Notes: generated from the sequence alone by a model not told the origin. 60,238 nucleotides of DNA from Marimonas lutisalis (GCF_005434965.1 NZ_SKCI01000007.1:1-60238); one strand, 5' to 3'. Positions 17,049 to 27,181 are shown, numbered from the stretch's first letter. Numbers and translations: made by a program.

Positions 17049-17855
17049 TCAGGCCAGTTCATCTGTCCAAACCTTGAATTCCATCAAAGTGTTCTGGCCG
17101 AATGTCTGGGTCAGAGGGACATCGGCAGCATCGCGACCGCGCGCGATCAGGATTCTCGCAAACCTCGGCTTGTTGTTCCGCGGGTCGAACATGTGCCATT
17201 CACCAGCGAGAAAGACCTCCATCCACGCGGCAAAATCCCCGGGTGGATAAGGGAGAGGTTCACCGATGTCGCTCAGGTATCCGGTGCAGTAGCGGGCCGG
17301 AATGTTCATGCAACGACACAGGGAGATGGCGAGATGGGCGAAGTCTCGGCAGACACCCTGTCGCTCGGCCATGGTCTGCGATGCGGTGCGCGTCGCCTTC
17401 GCCTGCATGTAGTCGAAGCGGACATGTCCATGCACGAAATCACAGATCGCCTGGACGCGTGACCATCCGGGATCCGTGGTCTCGAAAAGGCGCCACGCCT
17501 CCTCCGAAAGAAGGTCGGTGTCGCAATACCGGCTGCCCTGCAGAAACACGAGGGTCTCGAACGGCAGATCCTGAACCGCGTGCTGCCGCGCGCCGGGCAT
17601 GGAGGGATCAGGCTGGCCCGTGTCGCGGAAGATGCCATCCGTCGACAGGCGGAAGTCGCCCTCCGGGGCCAGGACGCGTGTACACCAGTTGCCGAAGCCA
17701 TCCCGGTAGCTTTCGAGCGGCACGCTTGGCGACGTCACGAGGTAATCGGCACGTTCCAGATCGCCAAAACGCGAGTAGTGGACGTTCAGCATCGCAATCA
17801 GTGGCGTCGGCTGCGGGAAGCTGTAGCGCAGACGGCACCCGATGCTGACCCGCAT
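17049..17855 (-). CDS. Transglutaminase-like protein 2
   Basis: The protein (about 268 residues) begins at the family-typical MRVSIGCRLRYSFPQPTPL and has the catalytic-Cys motif GVCRDFAHLA and the Asp motif FDPRNN. At the place where many members have HAW it reads FAAWMEVF, so the usual catalytic His is Ala here; a His lies just downstream in EWHMFD. The C-terminus RILIARGRDAADV is a conserved family end. An ATG at 17882 gives nine more residues. It differs clearly in sequence from the protein at 14988-15911. Confidence 0.8.
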   Translation of the reverse strand: MRVSIGCRLRYSFPQPTPLIAMLNVHYSRFGDLERADYLVTSPSVPLESYRDGFGNWCTRVLAPEGDFRLSTDGIFRDTGQPDPSMPGARQHAVQDLPFETLVFLQGSRYCDTDLLSEEAWRLFETTDPGWSRVQAICDFVHGHVRFDYMQAKATRTASQTMAERQGVCRDFAHLAISLCRCMNIPARYCTGYLSDIGEPLPYPPGDFAAWMEVFLAGEWHMFDPRNNKPRFARILIARGRDAADVPLTQTFGQNTLMEFKVWTDELA

Positions 17856-17889
17856 GCCGGACAAACGGCCGCGCCTGGTCATGTCATGA

Positions 17890-18021
17890 TCATCTTGCAA
17901 GGATGAGCGTCCGAGGCATTGGGCCGGTGCCAGCCTGCGCAAGGACGGGGAAGGCCAGTGACGCTATCACTCCAGCCACGATGGCCAGCCTCGAGATCAA
18001 CCTTGCCAGCGGGTGTCTCAT
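17890..18021 (-). CDS. Tiny secreted or membrane-anchored peptide
   Basis: A 43-residue frame has AAGGAG nine bases before its ATG and a textbook signal peptide: basic MRHPLARLISR, hydrophobic LAIVAGVIASLAFPVL and AQA cleavage site. After cleavage only about 13 residues would remain. It may be a small peptide or the stump of a truncated exported protein. The frame remains open upstream to 18225 but that part carries the AENEGMPTRP fragment and is probably unrelated. Confidence 0.4.
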   Translation of the reverse strand: MRHPLARLISRLAIVAGVIASLAFPVLAQAGTGPMPRTLILAR

Positions 18022-18221
18022 CGCCGCTTGCTCCTTGGCGGACCGTAGTCCGCCGGTTGCCGCGCGAGTCTTCGATAGCCCAAGCGTGAGCGTTCCAGTC
18101 AGCCGTCGCGTGGGCGCGGGCGGTGGCGGGGAGCCCCTGGAATTCGGTCTCGTTGGCATGCCTTCGTTCTCGGCCACCTGGATCGCGAAGTCCAGCGGAA
18201 CTGTCCGATGAGTGCGACCGG

Positions 18222-18701
18222 TCATCGGGGCGACAACCTGTGCAGGGCCGCAGCGGCAAGAGCATGTTCCTTCTGGTGGTAGTCGCCGAGGAACTTGCCA
18301 TCGACCTGCACCTCCCAGATGCCGTTTCTTTCGTTGACCTGAACCCCACCGCGCTGCGTTGGCCGGTTCATGGAAGACCCCTGTTCTCCTCCGCCTTTCG
18401 GCGACACGGGTTTCTTGTCGGTCAATTTGGGCTCGTTCGCGATAGGCGCGCGCTCCTCTACGAGAAGCATCACGGCGCGAATGAATTCTTCCGCATAATC
18501 ATCGGTTTCGCGGTAATCGTGTTCGTGCTGCACCATACGCATCGGTTCCACGAACCGTTCTCGCAGATGGTCGACGAAACGCGGCTCGGTACGGGCCATG
18601 TAGGCGATCAGGGCCTGTAGGATCCGTTCATGAGCCAACACGCGCCGTTCGAGATTGGTCGTCTCTGCTGCCGTCCTGGTAAGATGTTTCACTGATGTCA
18701 T
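18222..18701 (-). CDS. Hypothetical protein with DUF2188-like C-terminus
   Basis: The 159-residue protein has a helical N-terminal half (about residues 15-85, Arg/Glu-rich) and a short C-terminal domain NGIWEVQVDGKFLGDYHQK followed by an alanine-rich helix. This resembles DUF2188-type modules that read W-V-dG and then EA-A helices. The middle (90-115) is low complexity. No membrane segment is present. It is the first gene of the transglutaminase group on this strand. Confidence 0.6.
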   Translation of the reverse strand: MTSVKHLTRTAAETTNLERRVLAHERILQALIAYMARTEPRFVDHLRERFVEPMRMVQHEHDYRETDDYAEEFIRAVMLLVEERAPIANEPKLTDKKPVSPKGGGEQGSSMNRPTQRGGVQVNERNGIWEVQVDGKFLGDYHQKEHALAAAALHRLSPR

Positions 18702-18971
18702 GGCTTATCATCCTTCACGCTGCACTGTGGGACGCTGGATGTCGTGCGTACGAGTGTGGCCAGGCAGGCTACCGCCTCGTCGCGATCCAGCTCTTGCTAT
18801 CCTCCTACCAGCCAAGCGCAAATCGTGCGCTGACGCAGGTTAGGGGCACGGAAATTAAGTGGTTGTGTCTTGCTCAGAAGCGGAAAGAAGCCGACCTCGG
18901 TGGTCCAGATGTCATTGACGTGCTTCCTGATTGATACCCTCAATTCATGCTTGAAACCTTCCACCATGAAC

Positions 18972-20060
18972 CTATCGGCCTGCTTCGACCTCCGTCTGTG
19001 TCACGATTGGCGTCGCGGGGGCTTGCGCTGGTCGGGCCCTGCCGATTGACGCCACGCCACCGTCGCTTGGAACGCTGCCTGGATCCCGGATTGGGTCTGC
19101 CTCTCCCTGCATGCCGCGCAGGAACTGGAACAGATCGCTGTCCGTCGTCAGGACAAGCGTCGTGTCGTCGGAAATCATGTCGCTGTAGGCCTGCATGGTT
19201 CGGGTGAAATCGTAGAATTCGACCGAAACGGCATCGACATTGTAGGCGCCCGCATAGATTGCTGCCGCTGCGGCATCGGCGGCACCGCGGATTTCCTCGA
19301 CGGCGCGATAGGCTTCGGACTGGATCTTGTTCAGATCCCGCACCCTATTGCCTTGAATACGGGCCGCTTCACCGTTGCCTTCGGACAGGAATCTTTCGGC
19401 GATCTGTCGCCGCTCCGAGATCATGCGGTCATAAATCTTGGGTCGCACGCTCTCATTGTAGTTTATGCGCTTGAAACGAATGTCGAGAAGCTCAATCCCG
19501 AAGACGCGCACCTTCTCCGCCGCCGCCTCGAAGATCTGCTGCTCGACCAGCGCCCGCCCCTTCGTGATAGGAACCAGTGCGCCAATGTCCTGCGCAAGCT
19601 CCTGATCAGTCAGAAGCGTGTCCCGAAGCGGCGTCCGGCCCCTGGTCGTGCGCACAATCTCGATAAGTTCGTGCTTGGCGACGGCGTTCCGCGTCTCGCT
19701 ACCGAGGATATCATCGAGGCGCGACTGGGCGCTGCGCTCGTCGCGCAGGCGCAGAAAGTACTGCAGAGGATCGGTGATCTTCCAGCGCGCGAAGAGATCG
19801 ACCGAGATATAGAGCTTGTCTTTGGTGGGCATGTCCGATGGCGAGCCGTCCCACTCCAGAACCCGGCTGTCGATCCGGTTAACTTCCTGAACGAAGGGGA
19901 GTTTTATCTTGAGACCAGCCTCAGTGATCGGCGCGCCGACCGGCTTGCCGAACTGGGTGATGATGGCCTGTTCGACCTCGCCGACCGTGTAGACGGCGGA
20001 TGACGCAGCGACGACCCCGGCAACCGCAATCCCCGAGGCAATAAGCGAAAGGGTCTTCAT
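18972..20060 (-). CDS. hflC: HflC-type SPFH protein
   Basis: The 362-residue protein has an N-terminal membrane helix (LIASGIAVAGVVAAS), then the HflC pattern VEQAIITQFGKP, DSRVLEWDG and the SPFH domain, then the AEGN/EAARI-type helical region. HflC and HflK form a large membrane cage around FtsH and modulate its protease activity. Its ATG overlaps the hflK stop by four bases. The C-terminal extension is Pro/Ala-rich. The location beside groESL and other stress genes suggests an accessory pair in addition to a chromosomal copy (inference). Confidence 0.87.
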   Translation of the reverse strand: MKTLSLIASGIAVAGVVAASSAVYTVGEVEQAIITQFGKPVGAPITEAGLKIKLPFVQEVNRIDSRVLEWDGSPSDMPTKDKLYISVDLFARWKITDPLQYFLRLRDERSAQSRLDDILGSETRNAVAKHELIEIVRTTRGRTPLRDTLLTDQELAQDIGALVPITKGRALVEQQIFEAAAEKVRVFGIELLDIRFKRINYNESVRPKIYDRMISERRQIAERFLSEGNGEAARIQGNRVRDLNKIQSEAYRAVEEIRGAADAAAAAIYAGAYNVDAVSVEFYDFTRTMQAYSDMISDDTTLVLTTDSDLFQFLRGMQGEADPIRDPGSVPSDGGVASIGRARPAQAPATPIVTQTEVEAGR

Positions 20061-21124
20061 CGTTGCTCTCCTGTCTGTCGATCAAGGTTCAAAAGCGGGA
20101 GGATGTTTGCCGTGGACCCGTCGACAATGATCTTGGAACCAATTCCCGGCAGAACATCCTGAAGGGTTTCGATGTAGATCCGGCGCCGGGTAACTTCGGG
20201 CGCCAGACGGTATTCCGTCAGGAGGGCCGTGAATCGGGCCGCATCGCCCTCGGCTTCATTGATCCTCCTCAAGCGATAGCCATCGGCTTCGCGGATCCGC
20301 TGGTCCTTTTCGCCTTCGGCCAGAGGTATGACGCGGTTGTATTCGCGGCGGGCCTCGTTGATGATCCGCTCTTTTTCTTGCTGCGCCTGATTGACCTCGT
20401 TGAACGAGGCCTGAACGGGTTGGGGCGGATTGATGTTCTTCAGCTGTACCTGATCGATGCTGATACCCATCGCGTACTTGGTCGCGAGCGCCTGCATTTT
20501 CAGCAGGGCTTCGCTTTCGATTTCCTGACGCCCGACGGTGATCACCTCGTCGACTGTGCGGTCTCCCACGACTTCACGCATGACGGACTCCGAGACGTAA
20601 CGCAGGGTCGCGCTCGGCTCACGCACCTCGAACAGAAATTTCCGAGGTTCGGAAATCCGGTACTGCACCACCCACTCCACGAGCGCGGCGTTGAGATCGC
20701 CAGTCACCATCTCGGTCTCGCGGCGACCGTCCGTCGGGCTCTGATAGGGATCGGAGGCACCCGGAGTCGTGAACCCGAACTCCTGTTTCAGCTGGCGCTT
20801 GACCGGGACCAACGTGGTCACGTCAATCCCGAACGGGATCTTGAAGTGCAGCCCCGGAGGGACCTCGGCCGCGTACTTCCCGAACCGTTGGACAATTGCG
20901 ACGGAGTCGCTCGGCACCGTGTAATATGAGGTCCACGCCCCAAACGCCGCAAGCGCAATGGCGGCCCCGATTGCAAGACGCTTCACCGGTGGCAGACCGT
21001 CCGGCAGGATGCCGTGCAGCCGATCCCGGCCCCGCCTGAGAATTGCATCAACCTCAGGGGGAACGCGGGTCTGCTTGTTTTTCCAAGGCCCGCGATCTTC
21101 CGGTCCATTATCATCAGAAGGCAT
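20057..21124 (-). CDS. hflK: HflK-type SPFH protein
   Basis: The 355-residue protein has a polar N-terminus (GPWKNKQTRVPPEVD), one membrane helix at about residues 50-68 and the HflK motifs VPSDSVAIVQRFGKY, PPGLHFKIPFG and NPPQPVQASFNEVNQAQQEKER, followed by a coiled coil. It partners with HflC at the periplasmic face of the inner membrane. The N-terminal Gly-rich segment of many HflK proteins is short here. The gene precedes hflC with a four-base overlap. Confidence 0.87.
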   Translation of the reverse strand: MPSDDNGPEDRGPWKNKQTRVPPEVDAILRRGRDRLHGILPDGLPPVKRLAIGAAIALAAFGAWTSYYTVPSDSVAIVQRFGKYAAEVPPGLHFKIPFGIDVTTLVPVKRQLKQEFGFTTPGASDPYQSPTDGRRETEMVTGDLNAALVEWVVQYRISEPRKFLFEVREPSATLRYVSESVMREVVGDRTVDEVITVGRQEIESEALLKMQALATKYAMGISIDQVQLKNINPPQPVQASFNEVNQAQQEKERIINEARREYNRVIPLAEGEKDQRIREADGYRLRRINEAEGDAARFTALLTEYRLAPEVTRRRIYIETLQDVLPGIGSKIIVDGSTANILPLLNLDRQTGEQR

Positions 21125-21231
21125 CGCAAGCTCCTATCTCGGTTTTGGCACTCGGGGCGATGCCTGGCTCGCGCGTTTGACGGTGCGACCCGTTTTGCGC
21201 CATCACATCGTCGGCTCTGAACGGCATGACC

Positions 21232-21576
21232 TCAGAGGTCCAGTTCCTTCAGGCAGGCTTGCGCAATGTCTCGGTCTGGGGCATCGGTTCCTGGCATCGT
21301 CGCCCAGCCGGCTGTCATGAGAGCGTCGCGCTTCTGGTAGGTTGAAGCTGCCCGGATCGTTGCAAGCTTGTCCACCCGAGCCGGGTCTGACCGCGCCATG
21401 TCGAGGCAGACCGGTACCATTGAGGCGACGACATCGTTACGTGACATCGCCACCGCCCGGTCATTCGAGGTGCCGCCGGTCACCCAGCCGCCCCATGTGA
21501 ATCCGACGACACCGACAAAGACAGCACCGATCACGGCACCATAGATGCCGGGTTTGAGCCATTCGGGAGTATTCAT
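21232..21576 (-). CDS. Hypothetical single-pass membrane protein
   Basis: The 114-residue protein has one hydrophobic segment near residues 10-32 (IYGAVIGAVFVGVVGFTWGG) and a soluble C-terminal part with two cysteines (VCLDMA and QACLKEL). Its ATG overlaps the stop of the next upstream gene (ATGA), so it is co-translated with the protein at 21573-21887. Family not recognised; the context is stress response. Confidence 0.65.
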   Translation of the reverse strand: MNTPEWLKPGIYGAVIGAVFVGVVGFTWGGWVTGGTSNDRAVAMSRNDVVASMVPVCLDMARSDPARVDKLATIRAASTYQKRDALMTAGWATMPGTDAPDRDIAQACLKELDL

Positions 21577-21887
21577 TTCAAGTCCTCCTGCGGAGAAAGC
21601 GCCGCCTCGCTGTGATTGTTCGTTTCGGTTGTGGCCGCATCCCGGCCCAGCGCCTCTTTCAGGTCGCGCTCGGATATCACCCGGAGTTCAATTCGCCCCG
21701 CATGACCGCCCCTTCCGCGCACCGTCAGGTAGGTCGCCGTCCGTCTATAGGCCTCGAAGCTCAGCCCCTGGAGAAGCTCCTCTTCGACGAGAACATCATA
21801 GTCTCCCGCAGGCAGATCGCCCGGGTATCCCGGCAAGGTGAACGGGTTTGAAAACGTCACCGTCGATCTGGTCGACCGCATGTTCAT
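21573..21887 (-). CDS. Conserved hypothetical protein, F-PFT-PG motif
   Basis: The 104-residue protein is a short paralog of the protein at 16169-16702: both start with a F-x-PFT-x-PG and LPAG-x-Y block. Here the remainder is a compact beta-rich segment (YDVLVEEELLQGLSFEAYRR) and a polar tail. It is the first gene of a two-gene unit with the membrane protein downstream. Function unknown. Confidence 0.65.
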   Translation of the reverse strand: MNMRSTRSTVTFSNPFTLPGYPGDLPAGDYDVLVEEELLQGLSFEAYRRTATYLTVRGRGGHAGRIELRVISERDLKEALGRDAATTETNNHSEAALSPQEDLK

Positions 21888-22161
21888 CTCTGGTCTCCGC
21901 GATGTTGGCAGATCCGTCGCTCACCACTGTTGACGGCCCCTTGGAATGCGGGACGGACCAGTCGAACGATTGAGTGTCTTGTACCTCGGGATCGTCCGAC
22001 TGGTGCTGACGCATGTTAGTCCCGGGCACCGAACCGGCTGCGACCCCGTCCTTTGGGAAGTCGCCCACACTGACCTGTGTAAGGGCGGCGAGACCGACCT
22101 GCGCGTATCCTTTGGGAAACAGGAGCGATCTGCGTTCCTGCAACCCTTGAAAGGATTGGCG

Positions 22162-22587
22162 ATGGCCGACAACAATGTTCTCAACCCGCACCCGCCCGAG
22201 TTCGATCGGTTTCTCCAGGCATACGTCGGCGAGGACCGGAACGGCTATGCCGTGACTGTGCTCTCCACGCTCGCGCGGCTTGGCCTCGATCCATGGAACG
22301 AAACCGCTGAACTGGTCATGCTGGGGCACGACGCCGCGCAGGCACGCTTGGGAACGCTGCTTGCCCGATTTCGGGACGTTCCCGCGCTCGCCAGCGATCA
22401 CGGCAAGATCGCACGAGACTTGAGCGAGCTGCTTCCCGAAGGCCGGGCGTCAGGTAGCCTGAAGCGAGCTGCCTCGACGGGCGCCCACGGGCGCCCGGGA
22501 GGAAGCGGCGCGATCTGGGCCGTGTTCGCGATCATCTTTGTGCTGTTTCAGATGTTCATGGTTGGCGGGTCGGGGTCAGGCGAATGA
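22162..22587 (+). CDS. C-tail-anchored hypothetical protein
   Basis: The 141-residue protein is soluble and helical over residues 1-115 and ends in a single hydrophobic segment (IWAVFAIIFVLFQMFMVGG), so it is probably anchored by its C-terminus. The ATG at 22162 follows AAAGGA at a spacing of about seven; longer versions lack such a site. Its stop overlaps the start of the DUF4440-like gene by four bases. It is divergent from the 21232-21887 pair, with about 270 bp of shared upstream sequence. Confidence 0.65.
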   Translation: MADNNVLNPHPPEFDRFLQAYVGEDRNGYAVTVLSTLARLGLDPWNETAELVMLGHDAAQARLGTLLARFRDVPALASDHGKIARDLSELLPEGRASGSLKRAASTGAHGRPGGSGAIWAVFAIIFVLFQMFMVGGSGSGE

Positions 22588-22997
22588 CCGTATCAACCGC
22601 GACCGCGAGGAGACCGGCCCATGCGGCACACAAGTCCGGTACGCTTTCTCCACACGAACAGGGCAAACTCTGGGACATGGAGGAACAGTTCTGGACCAGC
22701 GGCGCCGACAGTGCGCAGGCGACCACAGCAACCAACGCAGTTATGGTCTTCCCCTATCCGCCCGGCATCCTCCAGGGCGACCAGATCTGGCCCCATCTTC
22801 GCGAAAGGACCGGCTGGCGTTCCGTCGTCATGGCCGAACGGCGCGTGACGCGATGCGGTGACATCGCGATCCTCACTTACCGGGTCTCGGCTGAAAAAAC
22901 CGACGTGCCGATCTACAAAGCGCTTTGCGCCTCAACGTACCTCAACGATGAGGACACCTGGCTGAGGATTTCCCACCAGCAAACTGTGGTGATTTAA
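22584..22997 (+). CDS. SnoaL/NTF2-like protein (DUF4440 type)
   Basis: The 137-residue protein has the small cone-shaped NTF2-like pattern: an N-terminal helix (LWDMEEQFWTSGADSA), the strand MVFPYPPGILQGDQIW and the C-terminal LTYRVSAEKTDVPIYKALC with STYL. Members bind small ligands or act as isomerases; no function is assigned to this one. A clear paralog lies at 58432-58779, with the same VFPYP-GILQG and IYxALC motifs. It is translationally coupled to the upstream gene. Confidence 0.75.
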   Translation: MTVSTATARRPAHAAHKSGTLSPHEQGKLWDMEEQFWTSGADSAQATTATNAVMVFPYPPGILQGDQIWPHLRERTGWRSVVMAERRVTRCGDIAILTYRVSAEKTDVPIYKALCASTYLNDEDTWLRISHQQTVVI

Positions 22998-23212
22998 GAA
23001 CCGCAGAGGCAATCGACCTGCCGCGGGCGCCGGGACTAACCTGCGTCAGTGCGGCGAGGCCCTGGCACGGTTAGATGAGACGTGCCCGCCGAATATTTGG
23101 TGGCGCATCTTTTTCCGAGTACCCGAGAAGCGTGTGGACGTGTCGATCCCAAAAAAGGTCGGCATGTCGACACGCTTCTTATTCTCGGAGTGTCCAGGAA
23201 AGGACAATTCCA

Positions 23213-23401
23213 ATGACTCCCGAACAGAACAAGACTGCCGAGAAGATGACCTCCATGAAGGCCGCGTGGGACAAGGCGCCCTCCGGCCCGAAGAAGGACG
23301 CTGCTCTGAAGCATTACCAGGCAGCCGAGAAGGCCAACACCGCGAAGAACGACGCCGAGACCAACAAGGAACTCGATGCGGCGAGCGAGAAGCTCTCGTG
23401 A
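23213..23401 (+). CDS. Small helical hypothetical protein
   Basis: The 62-residue protein is highly charged and alpha-helical throughout (NKTAEKMTSMKAAWDKAP, KKDAALKHYQAAEKA). AAAGGA lies eight bases before the ATG. It resembles a family of small stress-associated proteins in alphaproteobacteria that I know only as hypothetical. No cysteines or membrane segment. A hairpin follows the stop codon. Confidence 0.65.
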   Translation: MTPEQNKTAEKMTSMKAAWDKAPSGPKKDAALKHYQAAEKANTAKNDAETNKELDAASEKLS

Positions 23402-23425
23402 CATCCGACACCTGATGCAAACCTT

Positions 23426-23454
23426 GGCCGCCCCTCGCTTTGCGGAGGGCGGCC
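23426..23454. terminator. Hairpin between convergent genes
   Basis: The arms GGCCGCCCCTC and GAGGGCGGCC pair with one bulged base around a GCTTTGCG loop. It lies between the 62-residue gene and the convergent regulator gene and could end transcription from both sides, although no long T-run follows on either strand. Confidence 0.5.
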
Positions 23455-23457
23455 CTC

Positions 23458-24192
23458 TCATTTCAGGAGCGGCCCGGTCTGGTCGAGATATGCCGGATCG
23501 AACCCGGCAAGATCCACCAGCCCGCCATAGTCGTGAAGCGTAACGCGGCCGTCCCGAAAGGTGACCAGTCCACTCTCGCGAAGCTGCCGCAGGACGCGGT
23601 TCACATGGACTGCGCTCAACCCCAACGTATCGGCGAGGTGATACTGCGTCAGCGGGCAATCATACCCATCCTCAGTCCCCATGCCCACCAGCGCAAGCCG
23701 CGATCCCAACTCCAGCAGAAAATGCGCCATGCGGGCGTCCGCGTCGCGCCGGCCGATCCCGACAAGGTGTTCGACCACCATTGCCTCGTCCCGCGACGCC
23801 GCCCAGAGAATGGCTGTCGCCAGGCGCGGCGTCTGCGCGAACGCATCAAGAAGGTCGCTCTTCAACACTTCAGCGGCCTCAATTTCCACGATAGGTTCGA
23901 AACTGTGATCCGAGGTGCGCAACAGCAAGCTGCGCAAGCCGAGGAAATCTCCAGGCACCTGAAAATCGACAATCTGGCGTGTCCCGTCAGGCTGGAGCTT
24001 GTAGGAACAGACCCAACCTGCGGATAGAATATAGGCGGCCTGAGTCGACTGGCCCTGATGCACCATATCACGCCCCGCAACGAAGGAGCGGCGACGTTGG
24101 TGCAGGCGCTCGAGCACATCCAACTCCGCCTTTGACAAAGCGACAAAGGCCGAAAGTTTGCGGGTCAGGGGGCTGTGTTCAACTGATGTCAT
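23458..24192 (-). CDS. Crp/Fnr-family transcriptional regulator
   Basis: The 244-residue protein has an N-terminal cyclic-nucleotide-binding-like beta-barrel (GRDMVHQGQSTQAAYILSAG and QPDGTRQIVDFQVPGDFLG) and a C-terminal winged helix with the recognition region TQYHLADTLGLSAVHVNRVL. The N-terminal cysteine cluster of oxygen-sensing Fnr is absent; only two isolated cysteines are seen. The signal is therefore unknown. The ATG at 24192 has GGGAGG close upstream. It probably controls part of this stress island, but I find no clear symmetric TTGAT-N4-ATCAA box. Confidence 0.85.
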   Translation of the reverse strand: MTSVEHSPLTRKLSAFVALSKAELDVLERLHQRRRSFVAGRDMVHQGQSTQAAYILSAGWVCSYKLQPDGTRQIVDFQVPGDFLGLRSLLLRTSDHSFEPIVEIEAAEVLKSDLLDAFAQTPRLATAILWAASRDEAMVVEHLVGIGRRDADARMAHFLLELGSRLALVGMGTEDGYDCPLTQYHLADTLGLSAVHVNRVLRQLRESGLVTFRDGRVTLHDYGGLVDLAGFDPAYLDQTGPLLK

Positions 24193-24342
24193 GTGGCCTC
24201 CCGGCGTGTCGTGACCCAAGAGCAGAAATCGGCTCGGACACTGCTCTGGATCAGTCCAGCATAGAGCAATTCCTGCGAGATGTACGGATGCATCTGAATC
24301 TCACCTTCTCTCAGGTTCACGATGCCAAGGAAGGAAACTCAG

Positions 24343-24579
24343 ATGTCCACCGCAAGCGAACATGCAGGCCAGGCCGCCCTATCGATCTGCGAGGCGCTCC
24401 TGCTTGCCATGAACGATCGCGGGTTGCTGCCGGAGCATGAGATCGTGGGGGTTCTTCGCGACGCCGCGGCGACCCATGAGAACGCGGTCGGTACCGAACT
24501 CGAAATAGAAAGCCACCGGGCCGTCGCCGAATTGATCAACGCGATCATCGCTGGCGGGAACTCTGTTCGACGCCCGTGA
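24343..24579 (+). CDS. Small hypothetical protein upstream of groES
   Basis: The 78-residue protein is mostly helical and acidic ([20 protein letters not shown] and [13 protein letters not shown]). AAGGAAACTCAG precedes the ATG at 24343. The gene lies 133 bp before groES in the same direction and may be in the same transcript. Family not recognised. Confidence 0.6.
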   Translation: MSTASEHAGQAALSICEALLLAMNDRGLLPEHEIVGVLRDAAATHENAVGTELEIESHRAVAELINAIIAGGNSVRRP

Positions 24580-24712
24580 ACCGCTCGGGCGGCGGTGTCG
24601 ATCCGAATTCTCGGAGTGGAGACCGAATAGGATACCGCGGACTTGCGCGCAACGCAGCCAAGCATTTGACCCGACCCGCTTCGCCAACGAAACCTCGACA
24701 AGGAGCACGTCG

Positions 24713-25000
24713 ATGTCATTCACTCCACTCCACGACCGGGTTCTTGTTCGTCGCATTGAAGGCGACGAGACGACCAAGGGCGGCCTCATCATTCCCGATA
24801 CTGCCAAGGAGAAGCCTCAAGAAGGCGAAGTTGTCTCCGTTGGTGCCGGGGGAAGGCGCGAGGACGGCGAGCGCATCCCGATGGACGTCAAAGCCGGCGA
24901 CCGGATCCTGTTTGGAAAATGGTCCGGCTCAGAGATCAAACTCAATGGCGAAGACCTTCTGATCATGAAGGAGAGCGACATTCTCGGCGTGATCGCCTGA
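24713..25000 (+). CDS. groES: Co-chaperonin GroES
   Basis: The 95-residue protein matches GroES from end to end: [12 protein letters not shown] at the N-terminus, the mobile loop [14 protein letters not shown], and the C-terminal [13 protein letters not shown]. It caps the GroEL folding chamber. AAGGAG lies before the ATG. groEL follows after 42 bp. No CIRCE element is visible upstream, so the usual HrcA control appears to be absent. The copy lies with accessory stress genes and is probably not the only groESL of the host. Confidence 0.95.
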   Translation: MSFTPLHDRVLVRRIEGDETTKGGLIIPDTAKEKPQEGEVVSVGAGGRREDGERIPMDVKAGDRILFGKWSGSEIKLNGEDLLIMKESDILGVIA

Positions 25001-26671
<1,671 letters not shown>

Positions 26672-26776
26672 ATGGGCGGGGCCTGTGCGCAGGAGCCTCG
26701 GGACGAGAAATCACATTCCCGATGGACATGAACGCCGATCTAGTCAGCACAATAATTCACAATAGGAGAAACGGAA

Positions 26777-26911
26777 ATGACCAAAGGCAACAAGCAACGC
26801 GGCAACCGCGAAGCGAAAAAGCCTAAGAAGGTGAAGGAAAAGGTCGTTGCAACAGCCGACTTCATGAAGGGCAAAACCTTGACCAATCTAGGCGAGCACA
26901 AGAAGAAATAG
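26777..26911 (+). CDS. Very small basic protein
   Basis: A 44-codon gene begins MTKGNKQRGNREAKKPKK and ends in lysines; nearly a third of its residues are Lys. AGGAG lies upstream of the ATG. I recall this as a small conserved alphaproteobacterial family of unknown role. Its charge suggests RNA or ribosome binding (inference). It follows groEL in the same direction by about 105 bp. Confidence 0.65.
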   Translation: MTKGNKQRGNREAKKPKKVKEKVVATADFMKGKTLTNLGEHKKK

Positions 26912-27181
26912 GTAGAGGGCCAAGTGATTGGCTATCACTGAATACGGAGCCTGATGGCGGCGGGAGACGACGCGCATAACACTTTGGCGGAGCTTCCGCT
27001 GCGCAAGGCTGCACCTATGAGACGAGAAGCACCGGAGATTTCTTTTATTCGCGGAGGCCCGGACGCTTGCCGCCTGAGCCGTCCGGTACGCGGCTGAGGC
27101 GCCGGCAACTGCTTCTCGTGGTCAACGCATCCGCGTTGCGATGGCATAGCTTCTCACTACCCGAAAAGGTATGCTTCTCCC
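26912..27181. other. Upstream region of nhaA, no gene seen
   Basis: About 270 bases carry no convincing frame on either strand. The stretch presumably contains the nhaA promoter; I cannot point to a clear -35/-10 pair. Confidence 0.4.

Noticed and set aside
21796-22401. 201-codon minus-strand frame
   Set aside because: It is antisense to the C-tail-anchored protein gene and its upstream region, has no ribosome site and no recognisable domain.
24580-24712. Possible CIRCE operator before groES
   Set aside because: No TTAGCACTC-N9-GAGTGCTAA-type repeat is present; only a short TTGCGCGCAA palindrome was found.
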